From Planctomycetia bacterium (GTDB lineage Bacteria > Planctomycetota > Phycisphaerae > Phycisphaerales > UBA1924), in the NCBI GenBank assembly GCA_005776545.1, contig SXOY01000211.1, positions 1-6,735 on the forward strand: a stretch of DNA of 6,735 nucleotides, written 5' to 3'. Both the position numbers and the translations under genes were made by a program. The first letter of the stretch is position 1; every line of letters begins with the position of its first letter. The notes below the pieces were generated by a model. That model had not been told where the DNA came from. It ran no database searches and was given only the letters and a program-made list of their open reading frames with translations. Positions 1-5,936 of this stretch are shown piece after piece.

Positions 1-666
1 CAGCGCCTGGTTGAGAGCAAGCAAACCGTGCCGCATTATCAGGTCACAGTCGAAGTGGATATGGATTCACTCATCGACCTCCGCAAGAAACTCAACGAAC
101 AACTTGCATCCCAAGGCGTGAAGCTCAGCGTCAACGATTTCCTCGTTCGCGCCTGTGCCCTTGCAATGCATCAGCATCCATACGTCAACAGCCGCTGGGT
201 GGGCACCGCTGGCTCAGAATCAATCGAACTGCTTGCCAACGTCAACATCGGCGTGGCAATCGCCCTCGATGAATCCAAGGGCGGCGGCCTGGTTGTCGCC
301 ACTCTCCGCAACGCCGATCAGATCGGCCTGCGCCAAATCTCCTCGCAGACCAAGGGTTTTGCCGACAAGGCCCGCGCCAAAGGCCTGGCTCCCAACGACA
401 TGAGCGATTCGACCTTCACAATCTCAAACTTGGGCATGTTCGGCGTCTCGCACTTCACCGCAATCATCAATCCACCCAACGTCGCAATTCTCGCAGTCGG
501 GGCGGCAATCGAAAAACCCGTCGTCCGCAACGGCAAACTCGAAGTCGGCAGCGTCATGAGCATGACAATGTCCAGCGACCACCGAATCGTCGATGGTGCA
601 ATGGCTGCTCAATATCTGCAAACCGTGAAGGGCTTACTCGAAGCTCCGGCAACTCTCCTGGTGTGA
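1..666 (+). CDS. Dihydrolipoamide acetyltransferase (E2) of a 2-oxoacid dehydrogenase complex, C-terminal part (5' truncated)
   Basis: This is the catalytic domain of the E2 core enzyme, which transfers the acyl group from lipoyl-lysine to CoA. The frame is open from base 1 (QRLVESKQTVPHYQ), so the lipoyl and E1/E3-binding domains lie off the window; an apparent GTG start at 28 is internal. The active-site motif DHRIVDGA is at 577-600, with His 580-582 and Asp 592-594 matching the CoA-acetyltransferase-like catalytic pair. The segment FTISNLGMFGVSHF followed by AIINPPNVAILAVGA is typical of this domain and most like pyruvate dehydrogenase E2 rather than the 2-oxoglutarate or branched-chain enzymes. 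The C-terminus (LLEAPATLLV) ends as the family usually does, so the 3' end is intact. The E1 and E3 genes are not visible. Family assignment is firm; substrate type is inference. Confidence 0.93.
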   Translation, partial: QRLVESKQTVPHYQVTVEVDMDSLIDLRKKLNEQLASQGVKLSVNDFLVRACALAMHQHPYVNSRWVGTAGSESIELLANVNIGVAIALDESKGGGLVVATLRNADQIGLRQISSQTKGFADKARAKGLAPNDMSDSTFTISNLGMFGVSHFTAIINPPNVAILAVGAAIEKPVVRNGKLEVGSVMSMTMSSDHRIVDGAMAAQYLQTVKGLLEAPATLLV

Positions 667-745
667 GCGTCACCAAGTACGCCTGCACCTCGAGCCGCCG
701 TGTTCTCTGTGTACGGAAAAACCGGCGACAACACAGGATGTGCGT

Positions 746-1012
746 GTGATTCGAAGGCTCTTTATTTCACTGCTTGTGTGTCTCGTCCTGGGCATAACCG
801 CGGCAATTGTCCTGCCGCGGATGGGGATGAACATGCCCTGGTATGTCCCACTGCTCGCATTCGCGGCGATATTCATCGGCGTGGTACTCAACACCGATCT
901 GGCAGCAGAGATCGAAGATGGAAAGCGTCCAGAAACTCCCGATACTGAGGATACACGCGACACGCAACAGCAAAGTTTCAAGATCGATGAATACGAAGAC
1001 CGCACGCACTGA
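746..1012 (+). CDS. Small two-helix membrane protein, unknown function
   Basis: I do not recognise a family. The predicted 88-residue product has a basic N-terminus (IRRLF), two hydrophobic segments at about residues 5-24 and 31-49 joined by a short PRMGMNMPWY loop, and an acidic, polar tail (AAEIEDGKRPETPDTEDTRD...). Both ends would face the cytoplasm. The start is chosen from AGGA at 735-738, seven bases before GTG 746; an in-frame GTG at 740 is only one base after that site and is less likely. It lies 79 nt downstream of the E2 gene and converges with the minus-strand gene ending at 1025, with a shared hairpin between them. Continuous hydrophobic pattern and a plausible ribosome site support a real gene, but no homology was checked. 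Confidence 0.6.
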   Translation: MIRRLFISLLVCLVLGITAAIVLPRMGMNMPWYVPLLAFAAIFIGVVLNTDLAAEIEDGKRPETPDTEDTRDTQQQSFKIDEYEDRTH

Positions 1013-1026
1013 TCCTGTGTGCGGTC
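998..1026. terminator. Candidate bidirectional terminator hairpin between convergent genes
   Basis: GACCGCAC at 998-1005 pairs perfectly with GTGCGGTC at 1019-1026, and the stem extends by a G-T wobble and two further pairs to leave a 7-nt loop (1009-1015). The two convergent stop codons (TGA 1010-1012 on plus, and 1025-1027 read on minus) sit in or at the edge of the structure. There is no proper T tract on either side, so intrinsic termination is plausible but unproven. Confidence 0.45.
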
Positions 1027-1336
1027 ACAGCCGACCCTTGGAGAGAAACGAAGATGCGGCAAACACGACCGCGACCACGCACAGCAACATCGCAAATTGC
1101 GTGTTGTTGTATACGAAGTAACAAATAGCCGCGAGGCCACCGTATCCAAGCAGCGACGAAAGCCATGCAAACTTGGGAGGAAACGCCGGCGACACCAGAA
1201 TACACACCAGAATTCCGCCCACAACCGGAAGGTACAGCCCAAAGAAATACCACGCTGCACCAAGTATCACCAGCCCAATCCCAATCGTGGGAAGTTCGCT
1301 CTTGTAGCGCTGAACGATCGTGGAAGTGTCACTCAT
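1025..1336 (-). CDS. Small multi-pass membrane protein, unknown function
   Basis: The 103-residue product is mostly hydrophobic, with segments at about residues 16-34, 36-50, 57-77 and 80-98, i.e. three or four membrane helices, and a short basic end (SKGRL). I do not recognise a family. The start is ATG at 1336 because GGAG (minus strand, 1346-1343) lies six bases before it; a longer reading from TTG at 1348 would overlap that ribosome site. It is the last gene of the minus-strand run prfB, methyltransferase, this gene, with 38 nt separating it from the methyltransferase stop, so co-transcription is likely. Nothing in it points to a role in translation; the link to prfB may only be positional. 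Confidence 0.65.
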   Translation of the reverse strand: MSDTSTIVQRYKSELPTIGIGLVILGAAWYFFGLYLPVVGGILVCILVSPAFPPKFAWLSSLLGYGGLAAICYFVYNNTQFAMLLCVVAVVFAASSFLSKGRL

Positions 1337-1374
1337 GCTGCGCTCCAATGGTGTATGAGCGAGGCGGAACCGAA

Positions 1375-1950
1375 TCAGGCCTTCTTCTTTAGGGCCATTA
1401 CGTTCAAGCTGATATTCACGCCGGCGAACTTTGTCTCTGACATGTCTTTGAACAAATCAAACGACGGCACGCGGCGGATATTCTCAAAACCAGTCTGATG
1501 CAGCATCGCTCCCAACAGCTGAAAACTGAATGCAGTCTTGTGGAAGTCAAACTCATCTATCTGTCCACCCATGATCATGCGCTGCACATGGAACTTCTGC
1601 GGAATATCTAGCTGCGGCGAGACAAACATCTTGGAAAGAATCTCAAGATCCGGCACCGCAATTCGCACCAATCCGCCAGGAACCAGCACGCGATGAACTT
1701 CACGCAATGCTGTAGGAAGTTCCTTCTGATATCCCAGATGTTCATACACATGCGATGCGTACGCCTCTTCCACAGAATTGTCCGCGAACATGGACAGGTC
1801 GGTGACGCTTCCGAGCACATCAACTCCGGGACGACTCTGCGTGTTGAGAATCGTCCAACCTTCGCGAACTTCCCACCCGCCCAAGTGCAATCGAATCGGC
1901 TTGCCGCGTTCTTTGTGAGCTGGTGTTGTCGCTGTTGAAGCTGTGTCCAT
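1375..1950 (-). CDS. Class I SAM-dependent methyltransferase, substrate unknown
   Basis: The 191-residue product has a small class I methyltransferase layout. LHLGGWEVREGWTILN (residues 21-36) occupies the SAM-binding motif I position, although the glycine loop is reduced to LHLGG rather than a full GxGxG. VDVLGSVTDLSMFADNSVEEAYASH and HVYEHLGY (67-74) match the acidic strand 2 and motif II region of Methyltransf_11-type proteins. LREVHRVLVPGGLVRIAVPDL (82-102) is the usual strand 4/5 region. There is no NPPY motif, so it is not PrmC, the enzyme that methylates the GGQ glutamine of release factors. ATG 1950 has GAGG six bases upstream and lies 14 nt beyond the prfB stop, which implies one operon. 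Related proteins often act on sugars, lipids or small molecules; the substrate here cannot be read. Confidence 0.82.
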   Translation of the reverse strand: MDTASTATTPAHKERGKPIRLHLGGWEVREGWTILNTQSRPGVDVLGSVTDLSMFADNSVEEAYASHVYEHLGYQKELPTALREVHRVLVPGGLVRIAVPDLEILSKMFVSPQLDIPQKFHVQRMIMGGQIDEFDFHKTAFSFQLLGAMLHQTGFENIRRVPSFDLFKDMSETKFAGVNISLNVMALKKKA

Positions 1951-1964
1951 GGGGTACCTCTGAT

Positions 1965-3087
1965 TTATATGTTCTTGATCTTCTCTTTTTCAGCTCGAAG
2001 CCGCTTAAGTTCGGCATCGATGAACGGGGCGATTTCTCCGCGAAGAACCCGCTCGTAATCGGTCTCTTCGTATCCCGTGCGGTGGTCTTTGACGCGATTG
2101 TCGTAGAAGACATAGCTGCGAATTTGAGTTCCCCAGCCACGATCGACCGCGCCGCCGGTCGCGGCAGCAATTTCCTGCTCGCGCTTTTCTTCCGCCAGAA
2201 TCTGCAATTTCGCCTGCAACACCTGCAATGCCTGACGTTTGTTCTGTGGCTGATCGCGATACGTACTCGCGACCACCATGATTCCAGTTGGCTTGTGAAC
2301 CAGACGAATCGCCGATGCAACCTTGTTGACGTTCTGTCCACCAGGGCCAGTAGCGCGAACAAATGGTGTTACTTCAAGATCATTCTCTGGGATCGTCACA
2401 TCGATCTCATCAAACTCAGGTGTGGCTTCAACCGTTGCAAAGCTGGTCTGGCGTTTTCCCTGCGCGTTGTATGGCGATACGCGTGCGAGGCGATGTGTGC
2501 CGCGCTCGCATTTGAGGTACCCAAACGCAAACGGCGCTTTGACGTGCAGCGTTACCGAGTCGATCCCGACTTCTGATCCAAAGCCGCGTTCCACTTCTTC
2601 GATGTCGAATCCCATCTTCTCGCAATAGAAGATATACATGCGGAAAAGCATCTCCGCCCAGTCGTTGGCTTCTGTGCCGCCCTGTCCGGCAGAAATCGTA
2701 AGAAAGCAGTTCTTGGCATCGTGTGGCCCAGAGAGCAGTGACTGCAACTCGACCTTTTCCATGCGCGGCACAAGGCGAAAGAACATCTCATCGGCCTCAA
2801 TCAGCAGGTCTTTGTCATTGCTCTCGCGTGCCATTTCGTAGGCGAGCTTGGCATCTTCAAAATCTCGTATGACGCCGGTCAGGCCATCGGTCTGAGCTTT
2901 CAGCCCCTTCACCCGCATAACGATCTTTTTCGCGGCTTCAGGGTTGTCCCAGGCCCCCTCGGCGGCCATTTCCCCTTCAAGGGCTTTCAGGGCTTCCATC
3001 TTCTTGGCGTAGTTAAAGAGAGTCGCGGATTGTTAAAATCCGCGCCTCAAGGTCGTTTATTACGGGTTGATGTGCGTCAAAGTGCAT
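1965..3087 (-). CDS. prfB: Peptide chain release factor 2, expressed by a programmed +1 frameshift
   Basis: RF2 releases finished proteins at UAA and UGA codons. The main frame, open from 3014 to 1965, shows domain 2 with the codon-recognition loop, the peptidyl-hydrolysis motif GGQ in RATGPGGQNVNK, and the conserved end GWGTQIRSYVFYDNRVKDHRTG. A simple reading starts at ATG 2999 (344 residues) and lacks the N-terminus. Upstream, a second frame starts at ATG 3087 and encodes 24 residues ending LEARILTIRDSL, then TAA at 3015-3013. Skipping one base (T 3015) continues as NYAKKMEALKALE, aligning with E. coli RF2 around its own shift site. The joined product is 373 residues (E. coli 365), with GGQ at 249-251 and the recognition tripeptide at 204-206. 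That tripeptide is SPY instead of the usual SPF. The residue equivalent to E. coli Thr246 is Ala, the common state. Confidence 0.95.
3012..3018 (-). promoter_or_regulatory. RF2 programmed +1 frameshift site, CTT TAA C
   Basis: On the minus strand the leader frame reads TCT CTT TAA C. The slippery CTT (3018-3016) can re-pair one base forward on TTT, so the next codons are AAC TAC GCC AAG AAG, in frame with the main RF2 frame. The family's usual site is CUU UGA C; here the stop is UAA, while CUU and the following C are kept. The AGGGGG-like Shine-Dalgarno element that sits three bases before CUU in E. coli is absent (CGACTCT instead). Position (codon 25) and flanking protein similarity make the site itself convincing; its efficiency and regulation are not visible. 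Confidence 0.88.
3024..3044 (-). repeat. Perfect 8-bp inverted repeat (hairpin) just upstream of the RF2 frameshift site
   Basis: On the mRNA strand CGCGGAUU and AAUCCGCG form an 8-bp stem with a 5-nt loop (UUAAC). The 3' arm ends five bases before the slippery CUU. It lies within the coding sequence for residues ARILTIR, so it could be coincidental, but it is where a stimulator or initiation-region structure could act. Confidence 0.6.
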
Positions 3088-3212
3088 AGGGCGGGAGTCT
3101 AGGGGGGCTGTTGCCTTGAAAAGTTGTTTTTTGCCACGCGCCAGAACCAGCCCGCGGCGACGTTAGTAGTGTAAAGCGGCCCACAATGGTCGCCATACTG
3201 AGGAGTTTGTAC
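3088..3212. promoter_or_regulatory. Divergent intergenic region between prfB and the secretin-like gene
   Basis: Both transcription units must start in or near these 125 bases. For prfB, TAGACT (minus strand, 3101-3096) is a four-of-six match to a -10 box and ends eight bases before ATG 3087. No Shine-Dalgarno sequence precedes that ATG, so a leaderless or nearly leaderless prfB mRNA is possible; no good -35 box was found. For the plus-strand gene, GAGGAG (3200-3205) lies seven bases before ATG 3213. No convincing plus-strand promoter stood out. Confidence 0.35.
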
Positions 3213-4397
3213 ATGTATTGTCCAATGCCCCGACTCTCGATAATCGCAACAATCGCACTCTTACCCCTCGCCGCCGGACAGGCAATTGGGATGATGAAAC
3301 AACCGGCACAGGCCGTCCAGGGTCAGCCCATTCAAGTAGTGGAAGGCAAGCTGCTGCAGGCGAAAGTCGTCAAGGGCGAGCCACTCGCCGAGAAGACTGG
3401 CGCCGGTTTGGGCGTGGCGAATCCGGTGAAGGTTGCGGGGATGCCTCTGTATTCCGTGAAATTCAATGGTGGATCGGTAGGAGATTATCTTGAAGCAATT
3501 CGTGCAGGGAGCGAAGGCTCGCCATTGAACGTGACGTGCTCTGAAGAAGTGCTCAACAAATTAATTGGTTCGGTGACGCTTGAAAAAGTGAATCTTCATA
3601 CAGCGCTCAATGCGGTTGCCGCTGCTTCAACGGATCCAAATGTGAGCTTTCAGGCGCAGGCACTTGACTACGGATTACCGCGTGACACCGGGGCGCTTCC
3701 CGCGTATAGCCTTGTCATGTCGAAGAGCAGCTCAGCCCAGCGAAAAAACAGCGAGGTAAAGACATTCTCGCTGCGGGAGTACGTTGGCGAAGCCAAGGGT
3801 GATGCGGCGGTGAAACGTGCAACATCACTGATCTCTGCGGTTGAAGCGGCATTGGGTAGCGATGAGTCGGCCGCCCAACGCTGGGTCGTGAAGTTTCACC
3901 CCGATTCCAACTTGTTGATCGTGCGCGGGAATCCGGATGATATTGCAGTTGCCAATCAAGTTGTGACTCAACTCGTCTCCGAAACCGTCAACCAGGGACA
4001 AGAAGACCGTAGAAGAACGCTGGTTGCCGTGGAACGCGAAAAAGCCCTCGAAATGGCCTCAAAAATGCTGTATGAAGCTGATAGACAGCGCAAAGAATCG
4101 GCGGCAATGGCGGAAGCGGCACAGAAACAACTTAACGATGGCTCAGCCAAAGATGGGCGTGACCATAACGAAGCATGGCTTCTGCTCAAAGAAGCCGAAG
4201 AAAATTTCACATTTCGCCGCGATCAGTATCGCCGCATCGAGGAACTCGCAAAGTTCGGCAACGTCGTACAGTCTGGCAGTTCGCAAGCTGAGGCAAAGGT
4301 GCGAGAATTGGAAGTCGTCATCGTCAAGCTTCGGCAGCAGGTTCAGGAATTGCAACAACTGTTGAATGAGAAGTCCCATGGCGATGGCGGCAAGTAA
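3213..4397 (+). CDS. Exported protein with secretin-like N-domains and C-terminal coiled coil
   Basis: The 394-residue product begins with a signal peptide (hydrophobic core LSIIATIALLPLA, likely cleavage near AAGQA, residues 20-24). Residues about 78-150 (LYSVKFNGGSVGDYLEAI ... GSVTLEKVNLHTALNAVAA) resemble the STN/N0 domain of secretins and TonB receptors. Residues about 183-256, including VVKFHPDSNLLIVRGNPDDI, resemble a secretin N1-type (NolW-like) domain. The rest is charged and helical, with a predicted coiled coil at about 361-387 (KVRELEVVIVKLRQQVQELQ). No secretin beta-barrel domain follows, so it cannot form the channel alone. The start at 3213 is set by GAGGAG seven bases upstream; ATG 3186 in frame has no ribosome site and would put extra residues before the signal peptide. 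Its end overlaps the sigma factor gene. Domain assignment is from pattern recognition; the role is unknown. Confidence 0.75.
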   Translation: MYCPMPRLSIIATIALLPLAAGQAIGMMKQPAQAVQGQPIQVVEGKLLQAKVVKGEPLAEKTGAGLGVANPVKVAGMPLYSVKFNGGSVGDYLEAIRAGSEGSPLNVTCSEEVLNKLIGSVTLEKVNLHTALNAVAAASTDPNVSFQAQALDYGLPRDTGALPAYSLVMSKSSSAQRKNSEVKTFSLREYVGEAKGDAAVKRATSLISAVEAALGSDESAAQRWVVKFHPDSNLLIVRGNPDDIAVANQVVTQLVSETVNQGQEDRRRTLVAVEREKALEMASKMLYEADRQRKESAAMAEAAQKQLNDGSAKDGRDHNEAWLLLKEAEENFTFRRDQYRRIEELAKFGNVVQSGSSQAEAKVRELEVVIVKLRQQVQELQQLLNEKSHGDGGK

Positions 4398-5012
4398 TCT
4401 CTACCGGGAGTTAGCGTTGCATTTGCATGCGGGCGATAGCACGCTTGATGCGGCACAGAGTGTTGCCGCCGATGAACTCGCTCGCCGCTGGTCGAGCGAA
4501 ATCAGCTGTGGCAGCGCGGCGGCGTTGTCGCAGTTATATGAGGCGTGGTTTGATCGATTAGTGACCGCCGTACAGGCTCGGACAGGGCGGGATGAGTCCT
4601 TTGCGTTGGACGTGGTTCAAGAGGTCATGCTGAAAATCGCAGAGTCGATTCCATCACTTGATTCACATGCCGATCTCGAGCGCTGGATTCTCAGAGTCTG
4701 CTACACGACCGCCATCGATCACATGCGAAGCGGCCAGCGTCGAGCGACTCGTGAAACCTGCAACGTGATGAAACACGGAGGTCACGATCCAGTTACCGCT
4801 CTCGCAGCGTCCGAAGACCACCTTCAGGAACTTCAGCAAGCACTCGCGCAGCTCGGTGACCCACAACGCCAGTTGCTCATTCTCCGCTAGTTCCGCGGCA
4901 ATTCTCTTCGTCAAGTCGGGGCGAGATCGGGTCAACTCCCGATGCCGCACACGGTCGCATTCGCCGCGCACTTCAATCACTTCGAAAGCTCATCAAGGGG
5001 TCAGAATCATGA
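4378..5012 (+). pseudogene. ECF-like sigma factor gene, region 4 disrupted by a stop and a frameshift
   Basis: The first 170 codons encode an ECF-type sigma factor. Region 2 runs from about residue 47 to 125, with LDVVQEVMLKI (77-87) in the core-binding part and WILRVCYTTAIDHMRSGQRR (103-122) as the -10 recognition helix. Region 4 begins (LAQLGDPQRQLLILR) and meets TAG at 4888-4890. Reading through, the same frame gives FRGNSLRQVGA, the expected next helix, with TAG in place of what is often a Tyr codon. Near 4922 one base is missing: the next frame gives EIGSTPDAAHGRIRRALQ and SLRKLIKGSES, then TGA 5010-5012. Together these rebuild a normal helix-turn-helix. That TGA overlaps the downstream ATG (ATGA), a sign of former or actual translational coupling. 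The start may also be ATG 4366; both overlap the preceding gene. A recent pseudogene and sequencing errors are both possible. Confidence 0.75.
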
Positions 5013-5542
5013 ACCCACACGATCGCGAAAATCGCAAGCAAGAGATATTGACTCTTGCCCAGCAGGCACTCGAACGTCGTGAAACGCACCGTCGAACACG
5101 TCGAACACGTCGTCGCAATCTCGCGATTCTCGCTGGCGCATCGATGGTTGTAGCATTGGGTTTTGCGGGCGAGTACTTCAAGCAGGCGTTGACAGTTGCA
5201 CCCAATCCCGAACCCCCTCTGATCGTGATTTTGCCACCTCCAGAATTGACATCAACACCGGAAATGGCAACTGCAGTTCCGCATTTAGAAACACCCTCGT
5301 GGATCGTTCCGACAAAACCCCTTCGCGCCGATCAACTGCTCGAATCGCGAGTGCCGGCGGTGCTGATCGCCAGCGATGCTGAATTGCAGGCGGATCTAGA
5401 AGAAGCGGGCACTCCGGGAATCGTCCGACTCAATGGCCGCGTATATGCCGCTTTTGAACTCGCCCCGGTCGAACCCGAACCTGTTTCGCCACCTTCTTCC
5501 GGGCCAGTTGTGCCCCCAACGCCTCCAACTGCCGAGGTATAG
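5009..5542 (+). CDS. Single-pass membrane protein in anti-sigma position, unknown function
   Basis: The 177-residue product has a cytoplasmic head (MNPHDRENRKQEILTLAQQALERR), an arginine-rich stretch (residues 28-36, RRTRRTRRR), one membrane helix (about 38-57) and a proline-rich outer part that ends in a PVSPPSSGPVVPPTPP-type tail. The basic stretch before the helix predicts the N-terminus inside. Its ATG overlaps the restored stop of the sigma factor reading (ATGA), with AAGGGG at 4995-5000, eight bases upstream, so the two were probably translated together. Position and topology suggest an anti-sigma factor, but there is no HxxxCxxC zinc motif and no recognised anti-sigma domain. The segment DAELQADLEEAGTPGIVRLNGRVYAAFEL (about 123-151) looks folded. 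Gene reality is well supported; function is inference. Confidence 0.72.
   Translation: MNPHDRENRKQEILTLAQQALERRETHRRTRRTRRRNLAILAGASMVVALGFAGEYFKQALTVAPNPEPPLIVILPPPELTSTPEMATAVPHLETPSWIVPTKPLRADQLLESRVPAVLIASDAELQADLEEAGTPGIVRLNGRVYAAFELAPVEPEPVSPPSSGPVVPPTPPTAEV
5090..5116 (+). repeat. Short in-frame tandem repeat encoding RRT-RRT-RRR
   Basis: CGTCGAACA occurs twice in tandem (5090-5098, 5099-5107) and a third, diverged unit CGTCGTCGC follows. It encodes the basic stretch on the inner side of the membrane helix. Two and a half units are too few to call functional, but repeat-length changes would only alter the number of arginines. Confidence 0.55.
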
Positions 5543-5549
5543 TTGCGGC

Positions 5550-5936
5550 GTGTTCGCAGTTGCCGTGCAACCAGATCGAGCCGAAAAATCGCCCACGCCC
5601 GCCGAGGCGGCGAGCATTGTCAGTTTTTGGACCATCTTCGCGTTCTTGTCAGTGCTGTGCGTGCTGATCTTGGTGCTTCTCATGGGTATCCGTCGCAAGC
5701 AGCGCAAGTTGCTCAATATGCAGAAAAAGCCTCCGCGGACACGCCATGTTGATGCATGGACCATTGCCGGGGAGCGCATGAAGTCTCCGGATGATCTCGA
5801 TGATCTGATTGATACCCCGCCGCCAGATCCCAGTGGAAACTTCGAGCCTGATAGTCGCCCACCCGGCGGCAGTCGCGGCAATTGGGGCGGTCCCAACAAT
5901 GGCGGCAGTGGCAGCAGTGGGGGATCACGTGAGTAA
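5550..5936 (+). CDS. Single-pass membrane protein with Gly/Ser-rich tail, unknown function
   Basis: The predicted 128-residue product has a short polar N-terminus, one strong membrane helix (about residues 24-46, SFWTIFAFLSVLCVLILVLL), then RRKQRK, which predicts the C-terminal part is cytoplasmic. A DAWTIAGERMKSPDDLDDL segment (68-86) follows, then a disordered tail rich in proline, glycine and serine. The start is GTG 5550, preceded by GAGG (5534-5537) eleven bases away, seven bases after the upstream gene's stop; GTG 5565 is an alternative. Longer readings from 5433 would run inside the previous gene and are unlikely. Its last eight bases overlap the start of the SDR gene. No family is recognised, and the role in this gene group is unknown. 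Confidence 0.65.
   Translation: MFAVAVQPDRAEKSPTPAEAASIVSFWTIFAFLSVLCVLILVLLMGIRRKQRKLLNMQKKPPRTRHVDAWTIAGERMKSPDDLDDLIDTPPPDPSGNFEPDSRPPGGSRGNWGGPNNGGSGSSGGSRE

Noticed and set aside
707..736. Inverted repeat CTGTGT / ACACAG upstream of the small gene at 746
   Set aside because: It has only six pairs and a long loop holding a three-pair inner stem; too weak to call a regulatory element, although its 3' arm touches the ribosome site.
670..1263. Long minus-strand reading frame of about 197 codons
   Set aside because: It is cysteine- and arginine-rich and runs across two better-supported genes on opposite strands, so it is a frame shadow.
1375..1950. Methyltransferase as PrmC (release factor GGQ methylase)
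   Set aside because: There is no NPPY motif and the length and N-terminal domain are wrong for PrmC.
2997..2999. ATG 2999 as the start of prfB
   Set aside because: It would remove about 29 N-terminal residues of RF2; the leader ORF from 3087 plus the shift site restores them with clear similarity to the family.
3186..3188. ATG 3186 as the start of the exported protein
   Set aside because: No Shine-Dalgarno sequence precedes it, while GAGGAG is ideally spaced before ATG 3213 in the same frame, and the signal peptide fits the shorter form.
4856..5008. Extended N-terminus for the membrane protein starting at 5009
   Set aside because: The extra 51 residues overlap the sigma region 4 in another frame and have no family-like pattern; the ATG at 5009 has a ribosome site and an ATGA overlap.
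5433..5549. Upstream start for the Gly/Ser-tailed membrane protein
   Set aside because: It would lie almost wholly inside the previous gene and lacks a ribosome site; GTG 5550 follows the previous stop.
5809..5928. Extended N-terminus for the SDR gene
   Set aside because: SDR proteins begin just before the GGAKRVG motif; the upstream part is an Ala-rich shadow of the preceding gene's Gly-rich tail.
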